From NCBI GenBank assembly GCA_965206015.1, contig CBDBIW010000016.1, positions 62,001 to 126,000 on the forward strand: a stretch of DNA of 64,000 nt. Reading direction: 5' to 3'. Position 1 is the first letter of the stretch, and every line of letters begins with the position of its first letter. Under the pieces are notes generated by a model that saw nothing but the letters and a program-made list of their open reading frames with translations, searched no databases and was not told the DNA's origin. This document shows positions 37,330 through 47,082 of the stretch, piece by piece. A program made the translations under genes and the position numbers. The stretch comes from JAJCYL01 sp965206015. GTDB taxonomy: Bacteria; Bacteroidota; Bacteroidia; Cytophagales; Cyclobacteriaceae.

Positions 37330-38694
37330 TTAGCCGAAAACTTGGCTGAGGAGGTTATCGTGGATTTCAATAGGTAAAATTGTTGTAGGCAAACCATGTT
37401 GACCAATGAATATCGCTTTATCATCATCTTCCAGATTGATCCGGCCATGGGAGCCTTTAACTAAACTGGCATCGAGTGGAATGAGGTCCATCATAGTCCT
37501 GAAACCCAACTTTTTGGCCAGTAGCCTGAGTACTATCCGCGGGATAATCAGTTTCTTTTCGGGATCTAGAAACATCTCAACGGGGTCATAACCCGGCTTT
37601 TTATGAATTTCTACTGTTCTGGCGAAGTCTGGAGCGAGCTTGTCATCTTCCCAATAGTAGTAGGTAAACCAGCTCTTTTTGTCTGCGATAGCGATTAAAT
37701 CACCAGCCCTGTCATGATTAACATGATGACTTCTCTTTCCGTCAGTATCCAATACTGTCTCGATTCCCACAGTTTTTTCTAATTGAGTTTTGATTTCATC
37801 CTTTAAACTCGAATCCTCAATATAAACATGGGCTACCTGATGATCTGCCAACGCAAATGCTTTTGAAGCTCCTGCATCAAATAATTCAAGCCCATTTTCT
37901 ATTCTAAGGTTGATCAAGCCCATTTTTCTTAAAACGCGATTGATGTGAATAGGCTGCTCTACATCGGTAATTCCATATTCAGAAATTACATTGACTGTTA
38001 GGCCCAAATTCTCCAGGGAGGGTATAAGGTCTGCACAAACAGCATCGATCTCCCGAAGGTCTTTGGACAGATACTTTTGGTCGTGGCCATATTTCTGAAG
38101 CACATAGTCCAAGTGTGGAAGATATACCAATACGAGATCTGGGTTATGGGTCCTCTGCGCCCATTTTGCTGCATCGGCAATCCATTGACTGGATTTTATA
38201 CTGGTTTTGGGTCCCCAAAAATCAAATAGAGGAAATGTACCAAGTGCGGCCTGTAGTTGATCTCTTAAAGCAGCAGGATGGGAATAACAATCAGGTACTT
38301 TCAAACCATTTGTCCGATACTGGGGCCGCGGTGTAACCGAATAATCCACGGTGGAATACATGTTGTACCACCAAAACATATTAGCGCAAGTAAAATTCGA
38401 CTCTCGCTTTTTTGCAGTATCCCAAATGCTTGGCGACAAGACTAACTTATTGGACTGTCTCCACAGTTTTACTTCTTGTTCATCCTTGAAAAACCACCCA
38501 TTCCCGACAATACCATGTTCATCGGGCCATTTACCCGTGAGATAGGTAGTTTGTACTGAACAGGTCACGGCCGGTAATACCGGATCAACACTTGAAATAT
38601 TTTTATCCGCCGACCACTGCGAAAGGAAAGGGGTGTTTTCTCCAAGGAGTCTCTTTGATAGCCCTACAACATTTATGAGTGCCGCTTTGTGCAT
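37330..38694 (-). CDS. eboF: EboF-type alkaline phosphatase-superfamily protein
   Basis: 454 residues. The nucleophile region PAVTCSVQTTYLTGKWPDEH is that of nucleotide pyrophosphatase/phosphodiesterases. Metal-site segments follow: VLVYLPHLDYVLQKYGHD, VISEYGITDV, and SHHVNHDRAGDLIAIAD, ending with KGSHGRINLEDDD. It is the last gene of the ebo cluster, 3 bp after eboE. In cyanobacteria the cluster is needed to move a scytonemin precursor to the periplasm; the phosphatase's own substrate is unknown. Confidence 0.88.
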   Translation of the reverse strand: MHKAALINVVGLSKRLLGENTPFLSQWSADKNISSVDPVLPAVTCSVQTTYLTGKWPDEHGIVGNGWFFKDEQEVKLWRQSNKLVLSPSIWDTAKKRESNFTCANMFWWYNMYSTVDYSVTPRPQYRTNGLKVPDCYSHPAALRDQLQAALGTFPLFDFWGPKTSIKSSQWIADAAKWAQRTHNPDLVLVYLPHLDYVLQKYGHDQKYLSKDLREIDAVCADLIPSLENLGLTVNVISEYGITDVEQPIHINRVLRKMGLINLRIENGLELFDAGASKAFALADHQVAHVYIEDSSLKDEIKTQLEKTVGIETVLDTDGKRSHHVNHDRAGDLIAIADKKSWFTYYYWEDDKLAPDFARTVEIHKKPGYDPVEMFLDPEKKLIIPRIVLRLLAKKLGFRTMMDLIPLDASLVKGSHGRINLEDDDKAIFIGQHGLPTTILPIEIHDNLLSQVFG

Positions 38695-38697
38695 GGG

Positions 38698-39921
38698 TCA
38701 AGACCTATGGTTGTTTTTCAATGTTTGCTGTACCCAATTCAATTCTCGAACAATACCACTTACTATATCCGTACACATGTCTTGTGGCAATATGTCCCAA
38801 GTGTATGTTTCCACCTCCAGGTGATTGGTAAAATTCTGCTTGGACCATACTTTCAAGGTTTCAACAATGTCCTGTTGAGTTGATCTTAATAGTCCATATT
38901 CTTCTGTAAAAATTGGTACGTGAAAATGAGTTCGAATTTCCTGGTCAGGTGGATGTTGTAGCGATTCAATGGCCTCACCTAAATCAGAGAATCGCTTGAG
39001 TGCATTGTCCGATTGCTTAGTCACTGCCTGGTGTAAATAGATGGGTTCATCAAACACACTCAACTGATGGCTAACTTCTTCAATGTTTGAATCGACTAAC
39101 TTTGGTGATGCAAGTGCCGCACTAATCTGGATTCTTCCAATTTTGATATTGGCAGAACGAATTCTTGTAATGGCTTGCAGGGGATCTTCGAAACCTACTG
39201 CAAAATGACAAACGTCATAGCACAGTTGAAAATGTTCCCGGATGTGTTGTGCTCCGGTGCGCTCATCACAACCGAGACTTATAGAAACGGACTTGAGCCC
39301 TTTTATGAGTAAATGTTGCTTGAAAAAATCAACAAATTCAATAGTGGTTTCAAGAATTCCATCTGGCTCTGGTTCCATATCCAGGTGCAGACTCTTACCG
39401 GTTGTAATCTTTAATTCAGCGAGGTATACGATGAGCTCAGCTAGTAAATTGCAGGATAATGATTTCGCATCTTCCAGTGCTTGCTCATCTTTATGCCACC
39501 ATTTGTAAGATAATGGAGAGGTAGATACTCCACCATCCATTCCATTAGGGAGCAATTCACTTAATATCGCAAATAGCCTTTTTGTATACTCAAGCCGATC
39601 TCTGGAAGTCCAATCCGGGGCATGGACCTGGTCTTTAACTCGCTCTTTATGGAATTGCCCATAAGGAAACCCATTAATGGTGAAAACGTACATGTTTTCA
39701 CTTTCCAGCCAACTTGCGAATTGAATCAGGTTGTCTTCGGCTAACAATTCAATAGAAGCAGTATTAGATAATCGCAGACCGATACCAAATGCTTCATTTG
39801 TCAGTCTTTTCCTGACCTGTGTGGTGTATTGCTGCAGGTTTTCAAAAGTTGCTGACCACGACTCCCCGGCGTGAATATTACTACAATAGGTCAGATGGGC
39901 CTTATGATGATTAGTACGCAT
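38698..39921 (-). CDS. eboE: EboE, TIM-barrel metabolite-traffic protein
   Basis: 407 residues. The opening HLTYCSNIHAGESWSATFEN and the blocks FTINGFPYGQFHKERVKDQVHAPDW, GGVSTSPLSYKWW, LHLDMEPEPDGILE and FHVPIF are the recognisable blocks of EboE, a xylose-isomerase-like TIM barrel. The start overlaps the end of eboD by 11 bp and the stop is 3 bp from eboF, so translation is probably coupled. Confidence 0.9.
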   Translation of the reverse strand: MRTNHHKAHLTYCSNIHAGESWSATFENLQQYTTQVRKRLTNEAFGIGLRLSNTASIELLAEDNLIQFASWLESENMYVFTINGFPYGQFHKERVKDQVHAPDWTSRDRLEYTKRLFAILSELLPNGMDGGVSTSPLSYKWWHKDEQALEDAKSLSCNLLAELIVYLAELKITTGKSLHLDMEPEPDGILETTIEFVDFFKQHLLIKGLKSVSISLGCDERTGAQHIREHFQLCYDVCHFAVGFEDPLQAITRIRSANIKIGRIQISAALASPKLVDSNIEEVSHQLSVFDEPIYLHQAVTKQSDNALKRFSDLGEAIESLQHPPDQEIRTHFHVPIFTEEYGLLRSTQQDIVETLKVWSKQNFTNHLEVETYTWDILPQDMCTDIVSGIVRELNWVQQTLKNNHRS

Positions 39922-41080
39922 GTACGGACTGTTTGTCTTTCAGAATGTTAGCCGCCTGTTCTATTACTTTCTTATCCATTTCATGTACATCTACCTGGCT
40001 GCCAATTTGGTCAATGAGTGTAATGGTCAATTCACCTCCTAAGTGTTCTCGAAATTCTTCCAAACCATTGACCAACAAAGGATTTATGGAAATAATGTCA
40101 TTTGCCAGCAGCATTGGGTGAAATAAGTTAAATCCATAATCGCCGAGTAATTGCAATATCCGTTCACATGAGTGAAAATCCAACAGGCCCGATAGCTGTG
40201 AGTAAATGACATCCAGGGCAATTCCAATAGCTACTGCTTCACCATGCTTTACTTCAAAATTGGTCAGTTGCTCCAATTTATGCGCTGACCAATGTCCAAA
40301 ATCAAGAGGTCGTGATGAACCCATTTCAAATGGATCATTACTCTGAGAAATGTGCTGACTGTGAAGTAGTGCGCAATCAAAAATCAGTTTTTGCATTACC
40401 TCAAGTTCCCGGTTGTTCACCTCGTTTTTATTGTTCTCAAGCCACGAAAAGAATACGCGATCTTTGACCAATGCGACCTTTACTGCTTCAGCAATACCTG
40501 ACCTCCAATTCCGGTTGTCCAAAGTGGCAAGAAATTCAATGTCATTTATTACGGCTACGGGCGGATTAAATGCCCCAATGAAATTCTTCTTACCAAAATA
40601 ATTGATGCCGTTTTTTACTCCAACCCCAGAGTCGTTTTGGCTGAGTACGGTGGTGGGAATTCTAATATGACGTATTCCCCTATGCCCCACTGAGGCCGCA
40701 AAGCCTGCCATGTCCAAGACTGCCCCTCCACCAATGGCAATTAAATAAGAATGGCGGTCTATTTTTGCCTCATTGATCATGGAGAGCGTCCTGTCAAATT
40801 CCAGGGTAGAATTCTTAGCTTGTTCTCCACCTTTGACTATGAGAGGGGTAGCTGAAAGTTCAGTTGAAGGGATGTTTTCAAAATAGCGGGTAATATTTTC
40901 AACTATTTTGGGGTGGCACCTGGCTACACCATCATCTATGACGAAAGCGGCTTTAACTACTTTCTTTGAATCATCAGAATGTAAGATTTTCAGTAAAATC
41001 TGGTTGTTAGAATTGAATAAATCTCTGGTGAATTCAATCTTGTAATTATACTGAACCGAGAATTCTTGTGATATATTCAT
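39911..41080 (-). CDS. eboD: EboD, 3-dehydroquinate synthase-like sugar phosphate cyclase
   Basis: 389 residues. The NAD-binding core reads LIAIGGGAVLDMAGFAAS, followed by RIPTTVLSQNDSGVGVKNGIN. Metal-site segments are RSGIAEAVKVALVKD, RPLDFGHWSAHKLEQL and VKHGEAVAIGIALD. These belong to the sugar phosphate cyclase superfamily. It is distinct from housekeeping AroB by its ebo context; the cyclised substrate is unknown. About 29 bp downstream of eboC. Confidence 0.92.
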   Translation of the reverse strand: MNISQEFSVQYNYKIEFTRDLFNSNNQILLKILHSDDSKKVVKAAFVIDDGVARCHPKIVENITRYFENIPSTELSATPLIVKGGEQAKNSTLEFDRTLSMINEAKIDRHSYLIAIGGGAVLDMAGFAASVGHRGIRHIRIPTTVLSQNDSGVGVKNGINYFGKKNFIGAFNPPVAVINDIEFLATLDNRNWRSGIAEAVKVALVKDRVFFSWLENNKNEVNNRELEVMQKLIFDCALLHSQHISQSNDPFEMGSSRPLDFGHWSAHKLEQLTNFEVKHGEAVAIGIALDVIYSQLSGLLDFHSCERILQLLGDYGFNLFHPMLLANDIISINPLLVNGLEEFREHLGGELTITLIDQIGSQVDVHEMDKKVIEQAANILKDKQSVHAY

Positions 41081-41109
41081 AAGTAGATTGGAGTTCAGAT
41101 TTGATGATA

Positions 41110-41994
41110 TCAGGTGACTGCAAATTTTCTTGACAGCAGCAAAGATAGTGGCAGCAATAATAAAACGGCTAAACCCCAGAGCCAGTTACTACTTCCTGCT
41201 ACATAGCTAGCATTCAGGGGTATTAAAGATATGACCCCCATTTTCACCGCGTTCATAATATGCTTCGGAGTGTTTTTCTTGATCGCTTTGAATTTTGCCA
41301 TAGCATTCATTTCAAACCAAAGGAGGGCATAGGGCAGTACCGTCCCGAAATGCAGCAGACCAGTCCACCCGAGATATAGCAGGATGCAAAAAATTATCAA
41401 ATCAAGGGTCAGTGCCAAGCTTATCGCTTTACGGTTGTTACCTAATACCTCTCCCTGACTTGTCAGAGTTATGGCAGCGATAAAGATGAATGGAATAAAA
41501 CTGATGAACCATAGATCAGGAAATTGGCCTGCAAGCAGAGTCATGCCAAGTAAAAGATTGAGACTCCGGCAAAGACCCATCACAAGAGGACCAGTCAGGA
41601 TATTGTGTTTAAAAACCTTATCGTAAGAAAGCGCAGCTATCGAGATTCCGAGTGCAACATATAAGCTATTCCACGAAACAAGGGCACTTACGAAAATACC
41701 TATAAGTAATAAAACAGTTCCGAAAGTGGCAGCCTGTCTCAACGAAACTTGTCCTGATGGAATGGGACGTTCCGGGCGTTCAGATTTATCCGTTTCCAAG
41801 TCAAATACATCATTAAAAACAATGCCTCCGGCGTATAAGAGAGAGGTAGACAGGCAAAGAAGAATTAGGGGGCTATATGAAATACCGCTACTAACCGAGA
41901 AAAAACCAGATAGGGCAGCACCTGCCAGAATATCCGAAATTGCAGTAACCACATTGGCGGGACGTACCAATACAAGAAAAGGGCGCATGCTCAT
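41110..41994 (-). CDS. eboC: EboC, UbiA-like prenyltransferase
   Basis: 294 residues, with about eight or nine membrane helices. The first Asp-rich motif is NDVFDLETDK with the following RPERPIPSGQVS, the standard UbiA signature. The second is reduced (SYDKVFKH). UbiA enzymes move prenyl groups onto aromatic or polar acceptors in the membrane. The N-terminus (RPFLVLVRPANVVTAISDILAG) fits this branch. In the ebo cluster it is suggested to act on the transported metabolite or a carrier lipid (inference). Confidence 0.9.
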   Translation of the reverse strand: MSMRPFLVLVRPANVVTAISDILAGAALSGFFSVSSGISYSPLILLCLSTSLLYAGGIVFNDVFDLETDKSERPERPIPSGQVSLRQAATFGTVLLLIGIFVSALVSWNSLYVALGISIAALSYDKVFKHNILTGPLVMGLCRSLNLLLGMTLLAGQFPDLWFISFIPFIFIAAITLTSQGEVLGNNRKAISLALTLDLIIFCILLYLGWTGLLHFGTVLPYALLWFEMNAMAKFKAIKKNTPKHIMNAVKMGVISLIPLNASYVAGSSNWLWGLAVLLLLPLSLLLSRKFAVT

Positions 41995-42008
41995 TTCCGG
42001 CTGTAGGC

Positions 42009-42914
42009 TTAATTTTCAACAAAATTAGAATCACCTGATTTCTTAGGTTCCTGCCCTCGAAGTACACTGTTGCCACCATAGAGAATAGATTGGTCATAAT
42101 CTACTCCGTCAGACCAATCACTTTCCTTCATATTGCCACTTTGTCCATAGGCTGAAAGGGCATTACCGTAACATGTGGTGTGTACATTCTTTTCAGGTAT
42201 TCCCTGTTCTAACATGAGGTTGGCGGTTTTGGGAACGGATAAGGGATCACTCACTCCCCAGTCAGCTGAGCTATCTACAATAATTCTTTCAGACCCATAT
42301 TGTCGCACAATTTCTACCATCCTTTCACTACCCATTTTTGTGTTCGGATAGATCGTGAAAGCTGCCCAGAACCCTCTGTCAAGTACACTCTTGACTGTTT
42401 CCTCATTATTGTGATCAATTACCACTTTTGATGAGTCAAATTGATGTTCTTCGAGTACATCCATGCTGCGCAAGGTGCCATTCTTTTTATCACGATGAGG
42501 AGTATGGACCATGATTGGCAGTTCAACCTCTTTGGCTAGTTCAATTTGAGCACGGAAAAATTTATCTTCAGCTGCTGTTTGATCATCATAACCTATTTCA
42601 CCAATGGCTACCACATTGTCTTTCAAGGCATAAAGCGGAAGTAATTCCATTACTTCCGCTGAGAGTTCCACATTGTTTGCTTCTTTAGAATTGAGCCCAA
42701 TTGTGCAATAGTGCCTGATCCCAAATTGGGAGGCGCGAAATGGTTCCCAACCTACAATACTACTAAAGTAATCCTTGAAGGCTCCAGCTTCTGTTCGAGG
42801 TTGACCCAGCCAGAAGGCTGGTTCTATAATGGCTACAATGCCTGCCTTTTGCATAGCCTCATAGTCACTGGTGGTACGTGAGGTCATGTGAATATGAGGA
42901 TCTATGAACTTCAT
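42009..42914 (-). CDS. eboB: EboB, TatD-like metal-dependent hydrolase
   Basis: 301 residues. The N-terminal metal motif is DPHIHMTSR (HxH near residues 6-8). Further metal-site segments are ALKDNVVAIGEIGYDD (Glu), LPIMVHTPHRDK (His), VVIDHNNEET (His) and IIVDSSADWG (Asp). This is a complete TatD/amidohydrolase-type set. It lies 14 bp before eboC and 21 bp after eboA. Confidence 0.9.
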   Translation of the reverse strand: MKFIDPHIHMTSRTTSDYEAMQKAGIVAIIEPAFWLGQPRTEAGAFKDYFSSIVGWEPFRASQFGIRHYCTIGLNSKEANNVELSAEVMELLPLYALKDNVVAIGEIGYDDQTAAEDKFFRAQIELAKEVELPIMVHTPHRDKKNGTLRSMDVLEEHQFDSSKVVIDHNNEETVKSVLDRGFWAAFTIYPNTKMGSERMVEIVRQYGSERIIVDSSADWGVSDPLSVPKTANLMLEQGIPEKNVHTTCYGNALSAYGQSGNMKESDWSDGVDYDQSILYGGNSVLRGQEPKKSGDSNFVEN

Positions 42915-42935
42915 GGTTTTATGCTATTTTAATGG

Positions 42936-43784
42936 TTAATTTTTTTGGAATACTTGTCGGCCGATTTCATCCCAACTTGTGTCAGGTGGTAACTCCCTGA
43001 TTGTATTTAACCACTCTGTGGCTTCTTTCAAATCGCTTCCTTTCATTACTTTGATTGCAGCTATTCTTGCCAGTTCTGAACTGTCATTTGCCGCCTTCTT
43101 GAGATCCCCGAATATATCAGCATTGATATACCCGATCATCATTCGCCACAGTTCTGGTGTTACTGGCCGGTGAGCCGACCAGCGTTCATGCACAAAATCA
43201 TGCAGTATTAATGCGAGTTTTTCATTCCTTTTATCATCAATCCCCATGATTCTAAAAATGGGCCTTTCCATGAAAATTGATTTTAGAACCATCTGGTTCC
43301 ATGCACTTTCGGTAAAGAATCTCATGGCGTAGGAGTTATTAGCTGTAATCGCATCGAATACGTCAACCATATTTGTTCTAATGCCATCAATTACTAACAG
43401 CTGAAATGTTTCAGCATTTGGCAGGTATTGGATGGATTTGTAGATGGTGACTTGTTCTTTAATATCTGCAGTCGAGACCAGCCTTTTAATTCGGTCAAGG
43501 TTGCCCTCAATAGGCAAGCTAAGTAAAAATGCAAGTCTGCAGAATTCATCCAAAGTCCACTGGTCAGAATCGAATGCAGGGTTAATTGTTCTTAGGACCG
43601 CCGTGAGGGCAGCATTTGGGCAAACGATATGTCGTTCAATTTTCCTGTTAACCATACCAAATGATAGAAAGAAATTCGATGGTTGATCAATGCCTGAGAG
43701 TTTGTCTTTGAACCAGGTTTGGCTGTCTTCACTTAGATTATCAACACAAAGTTGGATGACCTGACTTTTTAAATCCGCTTCCAC
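42936..43784 (-). CDS. eboA: EboA domain protein
   Basis: 282 residues, all helical, without clear catalytic motifs. Typical segments are WTLDEFCRLAFLLSLP, LPNAETFQLLVIDGIRTNMVDVFDAITANNSYAMRFF, WNQMVLKSIFMERPI and LALILHDFVHERWSAHRPV. This conserved core, together with the gene order eboA-B-C-D-E-F, identifies it. It is the first gene of the cluster; no separate promoter could be pinned down. Confidence 0.88.
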   Translation of the reverse strand: MEADLKSQVIQLCVDNLSEDSQTWFKDKLSGIDQPSNFFLSFGMVNRKIERHIVCPNAALTAVLRTINPAFDSDQWTLDEFCRLAFLLSLPIEGNLDRIKRLVSTADIKEQVTIYKSIQYLPNAETFQLLVIDGIRTNMVDVFDAITANNSYAMRFFTESAWNQMVLKSIFMERPIFRIMGIDDKRNEKLALILHDFVHERWSAHRPVTPELWRMMIGYINADIFGDLKKAANDSSELARIAAIKVMKGSDLKEATEWLNTIRELPPDTSWDEIGRQVFQKN

Positions 43785-44150
43785 TTAATCTGTCAAATTG
43801 TTAATTACCGAATATTACCGCTTTTTATTGAAAATTTTATCCAGGTATCAATGATCTCCCGAGTTTACTTTAATGAGAAAAACCAGTTGATCAGAATGTG
43901 ATATCGGAATCACTTGTTGAAGTATGCTTGCTCCTGATCTGGCTCTCAGTAAATCTTGTTCGCTTCATTTTTTGACAGTTTAAGTTACTAATTTGTTTAT
44001 TTTTAAACTGCCCTATTTTATAGTAAGGATACATAACTGGTAAGGCTACCTTGTCACCAACAACCTGCAAGGAAACCGAATCTCCTTTTCACCATACCCA
44101 CAATCCAATGGCCCTTGAGATAGCATCCACTGTCCAATTGGCACAACGGG
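43785..44150. other. Intergenic stretch without a recognised gene
   Basis: 366 bp between the ebo cluster and the BspA-like gene's 3' end. No supported coding frame, repeat or clear hairpin. The ebo promoter should be in its left part. Confidence 0.6.
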
Positions 44151-47063
44151 TTAATTCTTGATAATTCTCCTGGTAAAGCTCCCTTTACCGGTGTTTAGAA
44201 TGACGAGATAAATCCCTTTGGCCAAAGGCGAAATATCAATGCTGTGCGCTCCTGTGGCGAAAGTTCCCTGCTGAAGCAGGTGGCCTCCGGTATCAAGCAA
44301 TTTGTAACCTGTCTTTTCTGCCACGGTGATGTTTAAAATATCACTTGTCGGGTTTGGCGAAATAGCAACAGCCGATTGCTCAAAATCCTCAATAGACAAA
44401 ACTGCCTCCGTAGTGAAACTTTGTTCTCCTCCATAGCTCGTATCGACGCTATTGGTTGCATAGGCTCTGTAATAATAGGCTGTGCCTGCTGTCAGACCTG
44501 TAATGTTTTCTGTAAAAACACCTGTTGTACCGCTTACAACAACATTGGCAACACCCGTAGTACCAATTATTAAATCTGCGTTTGATGTCGCATATACAAA
44601 TCCTCTTGCTGTAATTTCTGCTCCTCCATCGGAAGTTATATTGCCGTTTAAAGTGGCTGTTGTAGAAGTAATAGCGGTTGCTGTTGTTGTGCTTACTGCG
44701 GGTACGACTGCCAATGTTGTAAAACTTTGTTCTTCTCCGTAAGTTGTTCCCACACTATTTTTTGCGTAGGCTTTGTAATAATACGCTGTGCCTGCTGTTA
44801 AGCCTGTTATTTCTTCATTAAAAGAACCTGTTGTACCGCTTAGAGCAACATCCGTAACGTCGGTAGCACCAATTATCAAATCTGTGTTTGAAATAGCATA
44901 TACAAATCCTCTTGCTGTAATTTCTGCTCCTCCATCGGAAGTTATATTGCCGTTTAAAGTTGCCGTTGAGGAAGTAATATTACTTGCTGCTGTTGTGCTT
45001 GCTGTGGGTGCGACTGCCAATGTTGTAAAACTTTGTACATCTCCGTAAGTTGTATTGACGCTATTGGTTGCGTAGGCTCTGTAATAATAGGTTGTGCCTG
45101 CTGTTAAACCTGTTATTGCACTATTAAAAGTTCCTGTTGTACCGCTTGCAGTAACATTCGTAACACCGGTAGTACCAATTATTAAATCTGTGTTTGATGT
45201 CGCATATACAAAGCCTCTTGCTGTAATGGCGGCTCCTCCGTCGGAAGTTATATCGCCGTTTAAAGTGGCTGTTGTAGAAGCAATATCGCTTGCTGCTGTT
45301 GTGCTTAGTGTCGGCTTGGCTAATGTTGTAAAACTTTGTTCATCTCCGTAAGTTGTATTGACGCTATTGGTTGCGTAGGCTCTGTAATAATAGGTTGTGC
45401 CTGCTGTTAAACTTGTTATTGCACTATTAAAAGTTCCTATTTCTGTACCGCTTACAGTAACATCCGTAACACCGGTAGCACCAATTGTCAAATCTGTGTT
45501 TGAAGTAGCATATACAAAGCCTCTTGCTGTAATGGTTGCTCCTCCGTCAGAAGTTATATCACCGTTTAAAGTGGCCGTTGTGGAAGTAATAGCACTTGCT
45601 GCTGTTGTGCTTGCTGTTGGAGCTTCTTGTATATCAGCAACAGAGATGGTAAATCGTTTCTCAATACTTGTATTATCTATTGCTATACGTATTGCATAAC
45701 TGCTTTTTGTTTCATTGTCGGCAGGGGCTATAAGTTGTAGTGCTTCTCCTGAAATGGTAAAACTCGCATTATCTGTATCTCCGTCTCCTGCTGTGAATGT
45801 ATAGGTATAAGAGGTCGCTCCTCCGTTGGTGGACAGGGTGCCGACTGTGGTGTTTGCTGGCTCGTTTTCTAAAATATTTGTGGAAGAAAGAAAAATATTT
45901 TCAGGTGGGTCGCTGGCTTCAATTAACCCACCGTCAGTAATGGTCCAGTTATGGCCACTTGCAGCAACCATATTGTCTCTGGAAGTTTGTGCTGATGATG
46001 TATATTTAGAAGTCCCTGCATGGAAAGTCACATTTGTTTGAAGGCTTTGTGCATTCCAGCCTATTAAAAGTGCATCGTAATTGGCTGGTGAAAGTGCAGC
46101 ATTTGCGAACATCCTGAACATAGTTGTTACCTGAGAAACATCCCAACTGCCTATATCCTGGTTGAAAGAAGAGGCTCCATTGAACATATTAGATATATTT
46201 GTTACCCTGGAAACATCCCAACCTCCTATATCCTGGTTGAAAGCTTCGACTCCAGCGAACATATCAAACATATTTGTTACCTGAGAAACATCCCAACTTC
46301 CTATATCCTGGTTAAAAGAAGAGGCTCCATTGAACATCAAACTCATATTTGTTACCTGAGAAACATCCCAACCTCCTATATCCTGGTTGAAAGAAGCAGC
46401 AAATTCGAACATACGGAACATATCTGTTACCTGAGAAACATCCCAATTTCCTATATCCTGGTTGAAAGAAGTAGCACTTGAGAACATTGCATTCATACTT
46501 GTTACCTGAGAAACATCCCAACTTCCTATATCCTGGTTGAAAGAACTGGCACCAAAGAACATAGCAGACATATCTGTTACCGAACTCATATCAGGAGTGC
46601 CCGCATTACTACTGGCGGTTAAGTTAGTTGCTCCTCGAAAAGCATTCGACATATGGGGGTTCCATTCAGCAGTGCCCCATTGTTCAATAGAGCTGTATTT
46701 TTGTCTACCATTTTGGAAATTTATATAAATATCGTTTAGGTTTTTAAACCTTATGGTATGCTCTCCTGCCATGCCAAAGGTATGGCTGGTATTTCCTGTT
46801 GTTATTGGCTCAAAACCGCTACCTTCTCCCCAATCAACCTCATACTCCATGTCCTGGGTGTGAAAAGTAAAGGTGTCGTCTTGAGCGTTAGTGCCGGCGG
46901 TGGTGTTTATTTTTAGTACAAAATAGTCTGACATGTTATCCTGTGCCAAAGCAAGTGTTGTGATAAAAAGAAAGCTAAATAGGGTAATTAAGTGCTTAGC
47001 CCTAGGGATTTTTTTTTTAGGGGGGGGGGTAACTGACTTCCTGGTAGTGTGTGTGTTTTTCAT
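44151..47063 (-). CDS. BspA-like (DUF285) surface protein with T9SS sorting tail and homopolymer tracts
   Basis: 970 residues. A signal peptide (HLITLFSFLFITTLALAQ) is preceded by an unusual leader with PPPKKK encoded by C10 and A10 runs. Then come about seven DUF285/BspA repeats of 33 residues (about 140-335, consensus SFNQDIGSWDVSQVTNM plus MF), a cadherin-like domain (about 375-480), four near-identical ~100-residue FnIII-like repeats (about 480-880, each with TARGFVYATSN and AGTTYYYRAYATNSV), and a type A sorting domain (AVAISPNPTSDILNITV to the end). It is inferred to be exported through the T9SS and anchored on the surface. It lies downstream of the nine-gene array on the same strand. 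Confidence 0.92.
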   Translation of the reverse strand: MKNTHTTRKSVTPPPKKKIPRAKHLITLFSFLFITTLALAQDNMSDYFVLKINTTAGTNAQDDTFTFHTQDMEYEVDWGEGSGFEPITTGNTSHTFGMAGEHTIRFKNLNDIYINFQNGRQKYSSIEQWGTAEWNPHMSNAFRGATNLTASSNAGTPDMSSVTDMSAMFFGASSFNQDIGSWDVSQVTSMNAMFSSATSFNQDIGNWDVSQVTDMFRMFEFAASFNQDIGGWDVSQVTNMSLMFNGASSFNQDIGSWDVSQVTNMFDMFAGVEAFNQDIGGWDVSRVTNISNMFNGASSFNQDIGSWDVSQVTTMFRMFANAALSPANYDALLIGWNAQSLQTNVTFHAGTSKYTSSAQTSRDNMVAASGHNWTITDGGLIEASDPPENIFLSSTNILENEPANTTVGTLSTNGGATSYTYTFTAGDGDTDNASFTISGEALQLIAPADNETKSSYAIRIAIDNTSIEKRFTISVADIQEAPTASTTAASAITSTTATLNGDITSDGGATITARGFVYATSNTDLTIGATGVTDVTVSGTEIGTFNSAITSLTAGTTYYYRAYATNSVNTTYGDEQSFTTLAKPTLSTTAASDIASTTATLNGDITSDGGAAITARGFVYATSNTDLIIGTTGVTNVTASGTTGTFNSAITGLTAGTTYYYRAYATNSVNTTYGDVQSFTTLAVAPTASTTAASNITSSTATLNGNITSDGGAEITARGFVYAISNTDLIIGATDVTDVALSGTTGSFNEEITGLTAGTAYYYKAYAKNSVGTTYGEEQSFTTLAVVPAVSTTTATAITSTTATLNGNITSDGGAEITARGFVYATSNADLIIGTTGVANVVVSGTTGVFTENITGLTAGTAYYYRAYATNSVDTSYGGEQSFTTEAVLSIEDFEQSAVAISPNPTSDILNITVAEKTGYKLLDTGGHLLQQGTFATGAHSIDISPLAKGIYLVILNTGKGSFTRRIIKN
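44400..45620. repeat. Four ~300-bp direct repeats inside the BspA-like gene
   Basis: The four FnIII-like modules keep near-identical DNA (period about 303-306 bp), for instance around 44640, 44950, 45250 and 45555. Such long intragenic repeats can recombine in frame and change the length of the stalk. Confidence 0.85.
46090..46610. repeat. ~99-bp DUF285 repeats inside the BspA-like gene
   Basis: Units with the near-constant segment for QDIGSWDVSQVT recur every ~99 bp (for example at about 46130, 46230, 46280-46330, 46380, 46480, 46580). Their third positions are also alike, which points to recent duplication or gene conversion. Confidence 0.8.
47009..47029. repeat. T10 and G10 homopolymer runs in the 5' coding region
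   Basis: T10 at 47009-47018 and G10 at 47020-47029 (A10 and C10 on the coding strand), separated by one base, at codons 12-18 of the BspA-like gene. Slippage in either run would shift the frame ahead of the signal peptide. Confidence 0.95.
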
Positions 47064-47082
47064 GGTATTTATGTGTTAGATA

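Noticed and set aside
44482..45699. Four similar plus-strand frames (starting MPAVKPVI)
   Set aside because: Antisense to the four FnIII-like repeats of the BspA-like gene; similarity among them merely reflects that repetition.
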